A stretch of DNA of 64,000 nucleotides, from contig NZ_JACHZQ010000005.1 of NCBI RefSeq assembly GCF_014193655.1, positions 186,001-250,000 on the forward strand. Reading direction: 5' to 3'. Each line of letters begins with the position of its first letter. Within the stretch, counting starts at the first letter, position 1. A program made the translations under genes and the position numbers. Shown here one piece after another: positions 40,348 through 48,662 of this stretch. Source of the DNA: Rhizobium sp. BK313 (GTDB taxonomy: Bacteria; Pseudomonadota; Alphaproteobacteria; Rhizobiales; Rhizobiaceae). Under the pieces are notes generated by a model. That model did not search any database. It was not told where the DNA came from and worked only from the letters and a program-made list of their open reading frames with translations.

Positions 40348-41934
40348 ATGTTTGAAAACCTCCAGGACCGTCTTGGTTCCATTCTGAATGGACTGACAGG
40401 CCGCGGCGCGCTTTCGGAAGCCGATGTTTCCGCTGCGCTGCGCGAGGTTCGCCGCGCGCTGTTGGAAGCCGACGTGGCGCTGGATGTCGTGCGTTCCTTC
40501 ACGGATCGCATCCGCGAAAAGGCCGTCGGCGCCGAGATTCTGAAGTCGATCAAGCCCGGCCAGATGGTCGTCAAGATTGTCCATGACGAGCTCATCGAAA
40601 TGCTCGGCGGCGAAGGCGTCGGTATCGACCTCAATGCACCGGCCCCTGTCGTCGTCATGATGGTCGGCCTGCAGGGTTCCGGCAAGACGACGACCACGGC
40701 GAAGATCGCGAGCCGCATGACGAGCCGCGACCGCAAGAAGGTCCTGATGGCCTCGCTCGACACGCGCCGGCCGGCAGCGCAGGAGCAGTTGCGCCAGCTC
40801 GGCGTCCAAACCGGCGTCGACACGCTGCCAATCATTGCCGGCCAGTCGCCCACCGATATCGCCGCCCGCGCCGTGCAGGCAGCAAGGCTCGGCGGCCATG
40901 ACATCGTCATCCTCGATACTGCCGGCCGTACGCACATCGACGAGCCGCTCATGGTCGAGATGGCGGATATCAAGAAGAAGTCGAATCCGCACGAAATCCT
41001 GTTGGTCGCGGACTCGCTGACCGGTCAGGATGCCGTTAACCTCGCCCGCAATTTCGACGAGCGCGTCGGTATCACCGGCCTGGTGCTGACCCGTATGGAC
41101 GGCGACGGCCGCGGCGGTGCTGCGCTTTCGATGCGCGCCGTCACCGGCAAGCCGATCAAACTGATCGGCGTCGGCGAAAAGATGGGCGAGCTGGAAGAAT
41201 TCCATCCCCGCCGTATCGCCGACCGTATCCTCGGCATGGGCGACATCGTCTCGCTGGTGGAAAAAGCGGCTGAGAACATCGACGCCGAGAAGGCGGCCGC
41301 CATGGCCGCGAAGATGGCCAAGGGCAAGTTCGATTTGAACGACCTCGCCGACCAGCTCAAGCAGATGCAGAAGATGGGCGGCATGGGCGGCATCATGGGC
41401 ATGATGCCCGGTATGGCCGGCATGAAGGACAAGATGGCAGCCGCCGGCCTCAACGACAAGCTTTTCGGCCGCCAGCTCGCCATCATCTCCTCGATGACCA
41501 AGGCCGAGCGCGCCAATCCTGATCTCCTCAAGCATTCCCGCAAGAAGCGCATCGCCGCCGGCTCCGGCACCGACGCCTCCGACATCAACAAGCTTCTGAA
41601 GATGCATCGCCAGATGGCCGACATGATGAAGATGATGGGCGGCAAGGGCAAAGGCGGCATGATGAAGCAGCTGATGGGCGGCCTTGCCGGCAAGATGGGC
41701 CTCGGCGGCGGCATGGGCGGCATGCCCGACCTATCGAACATCGACCCCAAACAGCTGGAAGCCCTGCAGAAGCAGGCGGAAGCCGCTGGCCTCGGTCGGC
41801 CGGGCGGCGGCATGCCAGGTGGCTTGTCGGGTCTCGGCGGCGGTGGTGGTGGTTTGCCCGGCCTGGGCGGCGCCAAGCTCCCCGGCCTCGGCGGTGGCTT
41901 CCCGGGACTGCCCGGTTTACCGAAGAAGAAGTGA
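40348..41934 (+). CDS. ffh: Signal recognition particle protein Ffh
   Basis: A 528-residue SRP54-type GTPase that binds signal sequences and 4.5S RNA. The N domain is at about 1-90, the P-loop GLQGSGKTTT starts at residue 107, DTRRPAAQEQLRQLG and DTAGRTHIDE follow, and the C-terminal M domain is methionine-rich (MQKMGGMGGIMGMMPGMAG). The C-terminal tail is a long Gly/Leu/Pro-rich segment (PGLGG repeats) ending LPGLPKKK, longer than in E. coli Ffh (453). Start ATG at 40348 follows AAGGAAGA. First gene of the ribosome/SRP operon. Confidence 0.96.
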   Translation: MFENLQDRLGSILNGLTGRGALSEADVSAALREVRRALLEADVALDVVRSFTDRIREKAVGAEILKSIKPGQMVVKIVHDELIEMLGGEGVGIDLNAPAPVVVMMVGLQGSGKTTTTAKIASRMTSRDRKKVLMASLDTRRPAAQEQLRQLGVQTGVDTLPIIAGQSPTDIAARAVQAARLGGHDIVILDTAGRTHIDEPLMVEMADIKKKSNPHEILLVADSLTGQDAVNLARNFDERVGITGLVLTRMDGDGRGGAALSMRAVTGKPIKLIGVGEKMGELEEFHPRRIADRILGMGDIVSLVEKAAENIDAEKAAAMAAKMAKGKFDLNDLADQLKQMQKMGGMGGIMGMMPGMAGMKDKMAAAGLNDKLFGRQLAIISSMTKAERANPDLLKHSRKKRIAAGSGTDASDINKLLKMHRQMADMMKMMGGKGKGGMMKQLMGGLAGKMGLGGGMGGMPDLSNIDPKQLEALQKQAEAAGLGRPGGGMPGGLSGLGGGGGGLPGLGGAKLPGLGGGFPGLPGLPKKK

Positions 41935-41952
41935 GAAGGATCGCTAACCCCC

Positions 41953-42261
41953 ATGATTGATCCAGACGTCAAAGCCCAATTGGGCAACTACCGCCAGTCG
42001 ATCGACAATGTCGATGCTGCGCTCATCTACATGCTGGCCGAACGCTTCCGCTGTACCAAAGAGGTCGGCGTGCTGAAGGCCAAATACAATCTGCCGCCGG
42101 CCGATCCGGCGCGCGAGGAATTCCAGATCGAACGTCTGCGCCGCCTGGCAAACGACGCCAAGCTGGACCCGGATTTCGCCGAGAAGTTCCTGAACTTCGT
42201 CATCAAGGAAGTTATCCGGCATCATGAACAGATCGCTGCTGATCTCAGCAACAGCAAATGA
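41953..42261 (+). CDS. Chorismate mutase (AroQ type)
   Basis: A 102-residue all-helical AroQ chorismate mutase, which makes prephenate for phenylalanine and tyrosine. It fits the typical pattern: RQSIDNVDAALIYMLAERFRCTKEVGVLKAKYNLPPADPAREEFQIERLR with the conserved Arg, Lys and Glu of the active site, and a final EVIRHHEQI helix. It lies 18 bases after ffh and 48 before rpsP, a usual rhizobial order, so it is expressed with SRP and ribosome genes. Confidence 0.92.
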   Translation: MIDPDVKAQLGNYRQSIDNVDAALIYMLAERFRCTKEVGVLKAKYNLPPADPAREEFQIERLRRLANDAKLDPDFAEKFLNFVIKEVIRHHEQIAADLSNSK

Positions 42262-42309
42262 ACATACCGCCAAAACGAAGCGGTCAAGAAAAGCCTAAGG
42301 AGTAGAAAC

Positions 42310-42669
42310 ATGGCACTGAAAATTCGTCTCGCCCGCGGTGGCTCCAAGAAGCGCCCGTATTACCACGTTGTTGTAGCCGACGCCCGTTCGCCGCGCGATG
42401 GCCGCTTCCTGGAGAAGGTCGGTTCCTGGAACCCGATGCTTGCCAAGGACGACGCCAAGCGCATCGAACTCGATGCCGACCGCATCAAGCATTGGCTCGA
42501 CAACGGCGCTCAGCCGACCGACCGCGTTCTGCGCTTCCTTGATGAAGCCGGCGTTGCCAAGCGCGAAGCCAAGAGCAACCCGGAAAAGGCAAAGCCGGGC
42601 AAGAAGGCCCAGGAACGCGCCGCTGAAAAGGCACAGAAGGCTGCTGACGCCGCCGCTGCTGCTGAATAA
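42310..42669 (+). CDS. rpsP: 30S ribosomal protein S16
   Basis: A 119-residue S16. The ribosomal core is complete (MALKIRLARGGSKKRPYY at the start, then VVADARSPRDGRFLEKVGSWNP). The last 30 or so residues are a Lys/Ala/Glu-rich tail (PEKAKPGKKAQERAAEKAQKA...), absent from E. coli S16 (82 residues) but common in rhizobia. AAGGAG precedes the ATG. A terminator follows, yet rimM continues on the same strand. Confidence 0.96.
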   Translation: MALKIRLARGGSKKRPYYHVVVADARSPRDGRFLEKVGSWNPMLAKDDAKRIELDADRIKHWLDNGAQPTDRVLRFLDEAGVAKREAKSNPEKAKPGKKAQERAAEKAQKAADAAAAAE

Positions 42670-42690
42670 TTGGCCGTAACGGCTATTTGA

Positions 42691-42725
42691 AACGGGTGGC
42701 ATGGCGACATGCCGCCCGTTTTTTG
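42691..42725 (+). terminator. Intrinsic terminator between rpsP and rimM
   Basis: A 13-position stem with one mismatch (AACGGG at 42691-42696 with CCCGTT at 42715-42720, inner GGCATG/CATGCC, loop GCGA) is followed by six T residues. It lies within the operon and probably reduces expression of rimM-trmD relative to rpsP. Confidence 0.85.
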
Positions 42726-42791
42726 TTCCCATCTGCGAGCGTTCATCTTATGAGAGAACGCAATCGATCCTCTGGCAGTCGGCACAGGACC

Positions 42792-43364
42792 ATGACGAAA
42801 CTTGAAAACCCGGTATTGATGGCCACCATCGGCGCCGCACAGGGCCTGAGAGGCGAAGTGCGCGCCCGCGCATTTACCTCCGATCCCACAGCGCTCGGCG
42901 ACTACGGCCATCTGCACAGCCTCGACGGCCGCACCTTCGAGGTACTGGAAATCCGCGAAGCCAAGAACGTGGTGATCGTCCGCTTTCGCGGCATCAATGA
43001 CCGCAATGCCGCCGAGGCACTGAATGGGCTGGAACTCTATATCGAGCGCAACAACCTGCCCGATGACGAGCTGGAGGACGATGAGTTCTTCTATGCCGAT
43101 CTCGAAGGCCTGGAAGCGATCGACGACAAGGGCATCGGTTACGGCACCGTCAGTGGCATCTATGATTTCGGCGCCGGCGACCTCTTGGAGCTGAAAGGGC
43201 CTGGCAAGCGCCCAGTGCTTATCCCCTTTTCCGAAGCCGCCGTGCTGGAAATCGACCTTGAAGGCGGCAAGATCCTGATCGATCCGATGGCCGCTGGCTT
43301 GATCGACAGCCCCGACGATTTCTCCGGCAAGCCGCCGAAGCCTCCGGGCAAAGCGAAGAAGTGA
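42792..43364 (+). CDS. rimM: Ribosome maturation factor RimM
   Basis: A 190-residue 16S rRNA processing protein that helps assemble the 30S head with S19. It has the RimM N-terminal beta-barrel (LENPVLMATIGAAQGLRGEVRARAFTSDP) and the PRC-barrel C-terminal domain (EFFYADLEGLEAID ... GAGDLLELKGPGKRPVLIPFSEAAVLEIDL). Start ATG at 42792 follows ACAGGA; the upstream open frame is unlike RimM. The C-terminus ends in a Pro/Lys tail. trmD starts 7 bases later. Confidence 0.94.
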   Translation: MTKLENPVLMATIGAAQGLRGEVRARAFTSDPTALGDYGHLHSLDGRTFEVLEIREAKNVVIVRFRGINDRNAAEALNGLELYIERNNLPDDELEDDEFFYADLEGLEAIDDKGIGYGTVSGIYDFGAGDLLELKGPGKRPVLIPFSEAAVLEIDLEGGKILIDPMAAGLIDSPDDFSGKPPKPPGKAKK

Positions 43365-43371
43365 TCAGGCT

Positions 43372-44064
43372 ATGAGTTTCCGGGCGACCATCCTGACGCT
43401 GTACCCCGAGATGTTTCCCGGTCATCTCGGCGTTTCGCTCGCCGGCAAGGCGATGGAACGCGGGCAATGGTCGCTGGACACCGTGCAGATCCGCGATTTC
43501 GCCACCGATAAGCACCGTACTGTGGACGATACGCCCGCCGGTGGCGGCGCCGGCATGGTGTTGAAGCCGGACGTACTTGCCCGCGCCATCGACCATGCCA
43601 GCGAAAATGACGACCGCCCGCGCCTGTTGATGAGCCCGCGCGGAAAGCCGCTGACACAGAAACGCGTTCGGGAACTTGCTGATGGCAACGGCGTCATCAT
43701 CGTCTGCGGCCGTTTCGAAGGCGTCGACCAGCGGGTGATCGACGGACGCGATCTCGAAGAGGTCTCGATCGGCGACTACATCCTATCCGGCGGAGAGCCG
43801 GCGGCGCTGATCCTGCTCGACGCCATCGTCCGCATCCTGCCGGGCGTCATGGGCAACGATCTTTCGGGCCTGCACGAAAGTTTCGAGGGCGGCCTGCTGG
43901 AGCATCCGCAATACACCCGGCCGCAGGTCTGGGAAGGCCGCGAAATCCCTGCGGTACTGACCTCAGGCAATCATGGCGCCATCGCCAAATGGCAAAAGCA
44001 GGAAGCCGAGAAGCTGACGAAAGAACGCCGGCCGGATTTGCTCGAGAAGCCGCTTGCGAAGTAG
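43372..44064 (+). CDS. trmD: tRNA (guanine37-N1)-methyltransferase
   Basis: A 230-residue SPOUT-class methyltransferase that makes m1G37 in tRNA and prevents frameshifting. The N-terminal TLYPEMFPGHLG, the GGGAGMVLKPDV motif, the trefoil knot region (CGRFEGVDQRVID and SIGDYILSGGEPAALILLDA) and the hinge LLEHPQYTRPQVWEG are all intact. Last gene of the ffh-rpsP-rimM block; in many bacteria rplS would follow directly, but here an Lrp/PLP-enzyme pair lies between. Confidence 0.96.
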   Translation: MSFRATILTLYPEMFPGHLGVSLAGKAMERGQWSLDTVQIRDFATDKHRTVDDTPAGGGAGMVLKPDVLARAIDHASENDDRPRLLMSPRGKPLTQKRVRELADGNGVIIVCGRFEGVDQRVIDGRDLEEVSIGDYILSGGEPAALILLDAIVRILPGVMGNDLSGLHESFEGGLLEHPQYTRPQVWEGREIPAVLTSGNHGAIAKWQKQEAEKLTKERRPDLLEKPLAK

Positions 44065-44237
44065 CGGCGATAAACTGGACTGCTGATACGATGCCATTTG
44101 ATGCCGCCGCGCTAGGCAGTAGCAAGTGGCCGCTTTGCGCCGCCATGAGCTGTCGTTCGGCACATCAAGAAACTCGGGTTTTCAAGTTAGTCGGTACCGG
44201 TGGGGCCTGTTCATCGGTGACGACGACTGGCGAGATC

Positions 44238-44705
44238 CTATTCATCTAACGAAAGAGCCATCCCATGCTTGATAGTTTTGAGCGCGATCAGGCTTTTGTA
44301 CTTGCGAACAAGCTCTTGCTGATCTGTCATCATCCGCTCAATGAAGGCATTATATTCATCAATATCCCGCACCGTTACCAACAGGACTAGGTCAGTGTCG
44401 CCAGTGACGTACCAACATGACTGGACTTCCGGCGCTCGGATAAGCCAACGTTGGAAAGCTTCAAGATTATGGCGATACTCGTTTTGTATTTCGATCTCGA
44501 CCAAAATTCTTAGGCTCCGACTGACAGCGGCAGGACTGACAACAGCGATGATCCGGTCGATCACGCCCTCGCGTTTAAGCTTGCTGACACGCCGCTCAAC
44601 TGCAGAAGGCGAAAGGTTGACGGCTTGCGCGATGGCTTTCGCGGGCTGGTCAGCGTTGTGCTGCAGGATCAACAAAATTTCGCGATCTTTCTCATCCACG
44701 CGCAT
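44238..44705 (-). CDS. Lrp/AsnC family transcriptional regulator
   Basis: A 155-residue Lrp-type protein. The helix-turn-helix is DEKDREILLILQHNADQPAKAIAQAVNLSPSAVERRVSKLKREGVI (about 4-49), and the C-terminal RAM/AsnC ligand domain has VTGDTDLVLLVTVRDIDEYNAFI (about 101-123). It is divergent from the PLP enzyme gene, with 73 bases between, the classic arrangement for a substrate-responsive activator and its catabolic target. Both genes lie between trmD and rplS. Confidence 0.9.
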   Translation of the reverse strand: MRVDEKDREILLILQHNADQPAKAIAQAVNLSPSAVERRVSKLKREGVIDRIIAVVSPAAVSRSLRILVEIEIQNEYRHNLEAFQRWLIRAPEVQSCWYVTGDTDLVLLVTVRDIDEYNAFIERMMTDQQELVRKYKSLIALKTIKHGMALSLDE

Positions 44706-44730
44706 CTCCCTCGATTATATGGTTCCACAT

Positions 44731-44774
44731 GCGGAAAAACAGCGCATCTACTGCGATAATCGATAATTTTCCGC
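44731..44774. promoter_or_regulatory. Inverted repeat between lrp-type gene and PLP enzyme gene
   Basis: GCGGAAAA (44731-44738) and TTTTCCGC (44767-44774) are perfect inverted copies 28 bases apart, centred in the 73-base divergent promoter region. They are candidate binding sites for the Lrp-type regulator. Confidence 0.5.
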
Positions 44775-44778
44775 GCAA

Positions 44779-45771
44779 ATGAAATCTATCATCGCCTCCA
44801 TGACAAAACAATCTCAACCGTCTTTTTTGAATATCGTAGATGCCAGAAGTCGGATCGATCCAATATTCCTAGACACAGCACTGCTCACGGACGCCACCCT
44901 CGGCCTGACACTCGCAGCCAAGGATGAAACGGATAATCCAATCCGTTGCTTCAAAGGCAGGGGTACCGGCTATTATCTGGCGTGCGCGAGCGCGGAGAGA
45001 GGACCACTGGTCACAGCGTCAGCAGGCAACTTTGGCCAAGGGCTCGCCTACGGCGCGGCAAAATTGGATCGTGAATTGACTGTATTCGCTAGCCTTTCCG
45101 CAAACCCGCTGAAGATCGAGGCTATGCGCATGCTCGGGGCGGAGGTCATTCTGTTTGGGGATGACTTCGACGCAGCGAAAGCAAGAGCCCGGGAATACGC
45201 CTCAGAAAGCCGGGCAACGTTCGTGGAGGATGGTGCAAGCGCCAGCATCGCAGAAGGTGCCGGAACGATCGCGGCCGAACTCAGCGAGGCATTCGGCAAT
45301 ATCGATGCGGTCTTTGTCCCTCTCGGAAATGGTGCGCTGGCGGCAGGGATCGGCTGCTGGTTCAAAACAACATCGCCCGCCACCAAAGTAATCGCTGTCG
45401 CCGCGAAAGGTGCTCCCTGCATGCAGCTTTCATGGCTGGCAGGCCAACCCGTTCCGACAGATAAGGCGACGACTATCGCGGATGGGATCGCTGTGCGCGA
45501 TCCGGTTCCGGTTGCCGTCGATTGGCTGGCCACGACGATCGATGACGTCGTGCTTGTCGACGATGCTTGCATAGTCGATGCCATGCGGTTCGCGCATTCC
45601 AAGTGGAATCGGTTCGTTGAACCAGCAGGCGCTGCGGGGTTGGCTGGTGTTTTGGCGACGGCTGCGACCATGCAGGGGGCTAGGGTTGCAACGATACTGT
45701 GCGGAGGAAATCTTACGCCAGAGCAAATTGCCCAGTGGCTGCCAGAAGCCGATGCGGGATTTGTCCCGTAG
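44779..45771 (+). CDS. PLP-dependent threonine/serine dehydratase-like enzyme (fold type II)
   Basis: A 330-residue fold type II PLP enzyme. The lysine for PLP is Lys59 in RCFKGRGTGYYL (family motif FKxRG), the substrate/phosphate loops are SAGNFGQG (81-88) and PLGNGALAAG, and the C-terminal CGGNL is the strand close to the pyridine nitrogen. It resembles threonine dehydratase, serine racemase and related deaminases; the exact substrate is not clear. No ribosome binding site is evident at either possible start (44779 or ATG at 44800). It is probably regulated by the divergent Lrp-type gene. Confidence 0.85.
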   Translation: MKSIIASMTKQSQPSFLNIVDARSRIDPIFLDTALLTDATLGLTLAAKDETDNPIRCFKGRGTGYYLACASAERGPLVTASAGNFGQGLAYGAAKLDRELTVFASLSANPLKIEAMRMLGAEVILFGDDFDAAKARAREYASESRATFVEDGASASIAEGAGTIAAELSEAFGNIDAVFVPLGNGALAAGIGCWFKTTSPATKVIAVAAKGAPCMQLSWLAGQPVPTDKATTIADGIAVRDPVPVAVDWLATTIDDVVLVDDACIVDAMRFAHSKWNRFVEPAGAAGLAGVLATAATMQGARVATILCGGNLTPEQIAQWLPEADAGFVP

Positions 45772-46182
45772 AATATCGAATGGCCGCTTCGAGACCTACC
45801 AGCAAAGCGGCCAAGGCGTTTCTCCTGCATGCGCAGAATGCGTTGCTGGAATGGATAGTCGGCTGAGCCTTTTGACACCGACGCTCATCTTGCAGCCGAC
45901 CTTCATCTCTTGGTATTCCAATTGCCTAGGCGCCCCCCGACACAGAAGAAGCCCTGAAATGCGGCGTTTAACGCACGAAATTCCCAGCCAAGGGGTGACA
46001 AACCCACAGCAATAGGATATGTGCGCGCCCGGCATGGGAAATTTCCCATCAACCACCAAAGAATAGCAGACGTATTCGCTCCTGCCTTCACGGGCATATA
46101 TCCAAGGCGAGACCGCAAGGTCCGACCAAAGATAGATCGTTTAGGGCGCTCTGGCTGTTGAACCAACAAAGAGGTTGATAAC
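45772..46182 (+). other. Intergenic region with hairpin and the rplS leader
   Basis: A 411-base gap. TGGCCGCTT (45781-45789) and AAGCGGCCA (45805-45813) form a perfect 9-bp hairpin just after the PLP enzyme stop, a likely transcript end though without a T-run. The remainder, up to 46182, should contain the rplS promoter and leader; GAGG at about 46170 is the ribosome binding site. Reading frames here on either strand look non-coding. Confidence 0.55.
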
Positions 46183-46728
46183 ATGAATATCATTCAGCAG
46201 TTGGAAGCCGAACAGGCTGCCAAGATCGAAGCCAAGCGCACGCTCCCGGAATTTTCGGCCGGCGACACCGTCCGCGTCAACGTGAAGGTCACGGAAGGCA
46301 ACCGTACCCGCGTTCAGGCCTATGAAGGCGTCTGCATCGCCCGCTCCGGCGGCGGCCTGCAGGAAAACTTCACCGTTCGCAAGATCTCCTATGGCGAAGG
46401 CGTCGAGCGCGTATTCCCGGTTTATTCGCCGATGATCGAAAGCGTCGAAGTCGTTCGCCGCGGTAAGGTCCGTCGCGCCAAGCTCTACTACCTGCGCGAC
46501 CTGCGCGGTAAGGCTGCCCGTATCGTCGAAAACACGGGCACCCGCGCCCGCAAGCTCAACGATTCCGAGCGCCAGGCTGTTGCCGATGAAAAGGCTCGCA
46601 TCGAAGCTGAAAAGGTTGCCGCAGCCCAGGCTCTCGCAGCCGAAAAGGCAGCAGCCGAAGCCGCCGAAGCAAAGGCAGCAGCCGAAGCAGCCGCTGCTGC
46701 TGCAGCCGCGGAACCGGCAGCAGAATAA
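46183..46728 (+). CDS. rplS: 50S ribosomal protein L19
   Basis: A 181-residue L19, which lies at the 30S-50S interface. The first 120 residues are a normal L19 (FSAGDTVRVNVKV, RVQAYEGVCIARSGGG, FTVRKISYGEGVERVFP, RRGKVRRAKLYYLRDLRGKAARI). The last 55 residues form an Ala/Glu/Lys tail rich in AAEA repeats, probably a long helix, absent from E. coli L19 (115). GAGG precedes the start. Confidence 0.96.
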   Translation: MNIIQQLEAEQAAKIEAKRTLPEFSAGDTVRVNVKVTEGNRTRVQAYEGVCIARSGGGLQENFTVRKISYGEGVERVFPVYSPMIESVEVVRRGKVRRAKLYYLRDLRGKAARIVENTGTRARKLNDSERQAVADEKARIEAEKVAAAQALAAEKAAAEAAEAKAAAEAAAAAAAAEPAAE

Positions 46729-46757
46729 GCTTTCGATCCCATCGGATTGCAGAAATC

Positions 46758-46782
46758 AGGCGGCCTTCGGGTCGCCTTTTTT
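46758..46782 (+). terminator. Rho-independent terminator of rplS
   Basis: An 8-bp stem with one wobble (AGGCGGCC at 46758-46765 with 46769-46776 region, loop TTCG) is followed by TTTTTT. Confidence 0.85.
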
Positions 46783-46943
46783 ATTGCGAAGGAAAAAGAA
46801 GAGGGGCGCGAGAAGGAAATTTCTCCGCAGGTCATCAGCTTTGGAGCGGCATTTCTGTTTTTGTGGTCATGGTCATGGCAATAGCCTTGCAATCCGCTTT
46901 CTAAGTATGACAATTTTCCATTGCGCTATCTGGGGAGATTTCC

Positions 46944-47741
46944 ATGGCATTCCGTCGTTCGTTCCTTCTGGGCCTTACTGCCCTCGTGCTTGCACCTTTC
47001 GCGTCCTTCGCCGCCGACCTGCCGAACTTGAACGGCAAGACCGTCGTCGTCGTCACCGAGAATGCCTATCCGCCGCTGCAATTCGTCGACCCCAAGTCCG
47101 GCAAGGCGATCGGCTGGGAATATGACGCGATGACCGAGATCGCCAAGCGGCTGAACTTCACCGTCCAGTACCAGAACACCAGCTGGGATGCGATGATCCA
47201 GGCGGTCTCCGACGGCCAGTACAACATCGGCATGACCGGCATCACCATCAAGGAAGACCGCAAGCAGAAGGTCGACTTCTCCGATCCCTACATGCGTTCG
47301 CAGCAGTTCATGCTCGTGCGCGGCGATGAAAACCGCTTCACCGACGCCAAGAGCTTCGCTGCCTTCAAGGAAGGCCTGATCGGTGCACAGCCGGGCACGA
47401 CGCCTTTCTACACCGCCGTCTATGAAGTGCTTGACGGCAACGAGCAAAACCCGCGCATAAAGCTCTTCGAAACCTTCGGTGCTACCGTGCAGGCGCTGAA
47501 GACCGGCGATGTCGATGTGGTGCTGACAGACGGTACCGCCGGCAAGGGCTATGTCGACGCCTCGAACGGCGGATTGAAGCTGATCGGCGATCCGCTCGGC
47601 ACCGAGGATTTCGGCTTCATCTTTCCGAAGGGCTCCGACCTCGTCGCTCCGGTCAATGCCGCCATCGCCAGCCTGAAGGCCGATGGTACCTTCGATGCGC
47701 TGAACAAGAAGTGGTTCCTCGACTACAAGATGGGCCAATGA
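46944..47741 (+). CDS. Amino-acid ABC transporter substrate-binding protein
   Basis: A 265-residue periplasmic binding protein of family 3. The signal peptide covers about 1-24 (hydrophobic core, ASFAAD). The solute-binding signature is GWEYDAMTEIAKRLNFTVQYQ (about 58-78), preceded by TENAYPPLQFVD and followed by QYNIGMTGITIKEDRKQKVDFSDPY, typical of polar amino-acid receptors. The ligand is not known. The permease gene follows in 35 bases; no ATPase is beside it. Confidence 0.9.
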   Translation: MAFRRSFLLGLTALVLAPFASFAADLPNLNGKTVVVVTENAYPPLQFVDPKSGKAIGWEYDAMTEIAKRLNFTVQYQNTSWDAMIQAVSDGQYNIGMTGITIKEDRKQKVDFSDPYMRSQQFMLVRGDENRFTDAKSFAAFKEGLIGAQPGTTPFYTAVYEVLDGNEQNPRIKLFETFGATVQALKTGDVDVVLTDGTAGKGYVDASNGGLKLIGDPLGTEDFGFIFPKGSDLVAPVNAAIASLKADGTFDALNKKWFLDYKMGQ

Positions 47742-47775
47742 GCCTTATGCCTCTGCAGCCGGGAATGCCGCTCTG

Positions 47776-48600
47776 ATGGCGCAACAAGCGGGGTCGGGCG
47801 GGCACCATATCAAGGACGACTATCCCTGGTGGCTGGTCGTCCTCGTTTTGTTAGGGATCGCGATCGCGGTCGCCATTATCGTCAGCGACCTCTATACCCA
47901 GGTCTTCTTTACGGTCGTTCAGGGTGTCTACGTCACGGTGTTCGTGACGCTGGTCGCATTCGCGTTGGCGGTCATCCTCGGCCTCTGCATTGCGCTGCTC
48001 GGCCTCTCCGACAATATCGTGCTGCGCCAGATCGCGCGCTTCTACATCGAAGTCATTCGCGGCATCCCGATGCTGGTGCTGCTCTTCTACGTCGCATTCG
48101 TCGGAGCACCGGCGATCGTCGCACTCTATAACACCGTGACGGTGCCGCTCGTCGATGCCGGCTGGGCAAGACCGATGCTGGTGCGCGATCTCTCGTTGAT
48201 GTGGCGAGCGATCATCGCCCTAATGATCGGTTATGCTTCCTTCATCGCCGAAATCTTTCGCGCCGGCATCCAGGCCGTCGACCACGGCCAGATCGAAGCG
48301 GCGAAGGCGCTCGGCCTGTCGCGCTATCGACGCTTCCGCCATGTGATCGCGCCGCAAGCGATCCGCGTCATTTTTCCGCCGCTCTCCAACGATTTCGTCT
48401 CGATGGTCAAGGATTCCTCGCTGGTTTCCGTTCTTGGAGTCGCTGATATCACGCAGATGGGCAAGGTCTATGCCTCAGGCTCGTTCCGCTTTTTTGAAAC
48501 CTATTCGATCGTCACCTATATCTATCTCATTCTGACGGTTGGCCTGTCGCTGTTGCTGCGCCGGCTTGAGAAACGGATGCGCAAGGCACACGAGCGTTGA
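47776..48600 (+). CDS. Amino-acid ABC transporter permease (HisM/GlnP family)
   Basis: A 274-residue permease with five or six spans. The polar amino-acid permease signature is ARFYIEVIRGIPMLVLLFY (RGTP-type motif) and the ATPase-docking EAA loop is QIEAAKALGLSRYRRFRHVIAPQAIRVIFPPLSNDFV. The N-terminus has about 20 polar residues before the first span. It pairs with the binding protein just upstream. There is no ATP-binding gene in the next 15 kb, so the ATPase must be supplied from elsewhere. Confidence 0.9.
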   Translation: MAQQAGSGGHHIKDDYPWWLVVLVLLGIAIAVAIIVSDLYTQVFFTVVQGVYVTVFVTLVAFALAVILGLCIALLGLSDNIVLRQIARFYIEVIRGIPMLVLLFYVAFVGAPAIVALYNTVTVPLVDAGWARPMLVRDLSLMWRAIIALMIGYASFIAEIFRAGIQAVDHGQIEAAKALGLSRYRRFRHVIAPQAIRVIFPPLSNDFVSMVKDSSLVSVLGVADITQMGKVYASGSFRFFETYSIVTYIYLILTVGLSLLLRRLEKRMRKAHER

Positions 48601-48662
48601 GGGACTAACATGCGGCAGAATGTGGCCAGTGGCCACCATTGCCGAAGGTTTCGAAAATTGAT

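Noticed and set aside
45903..46193. Open frames on both strands in the gap before rplS
   Set aside because: Composition is unlike a protein, no ribosome binding site, and they overlap the rplS start region.
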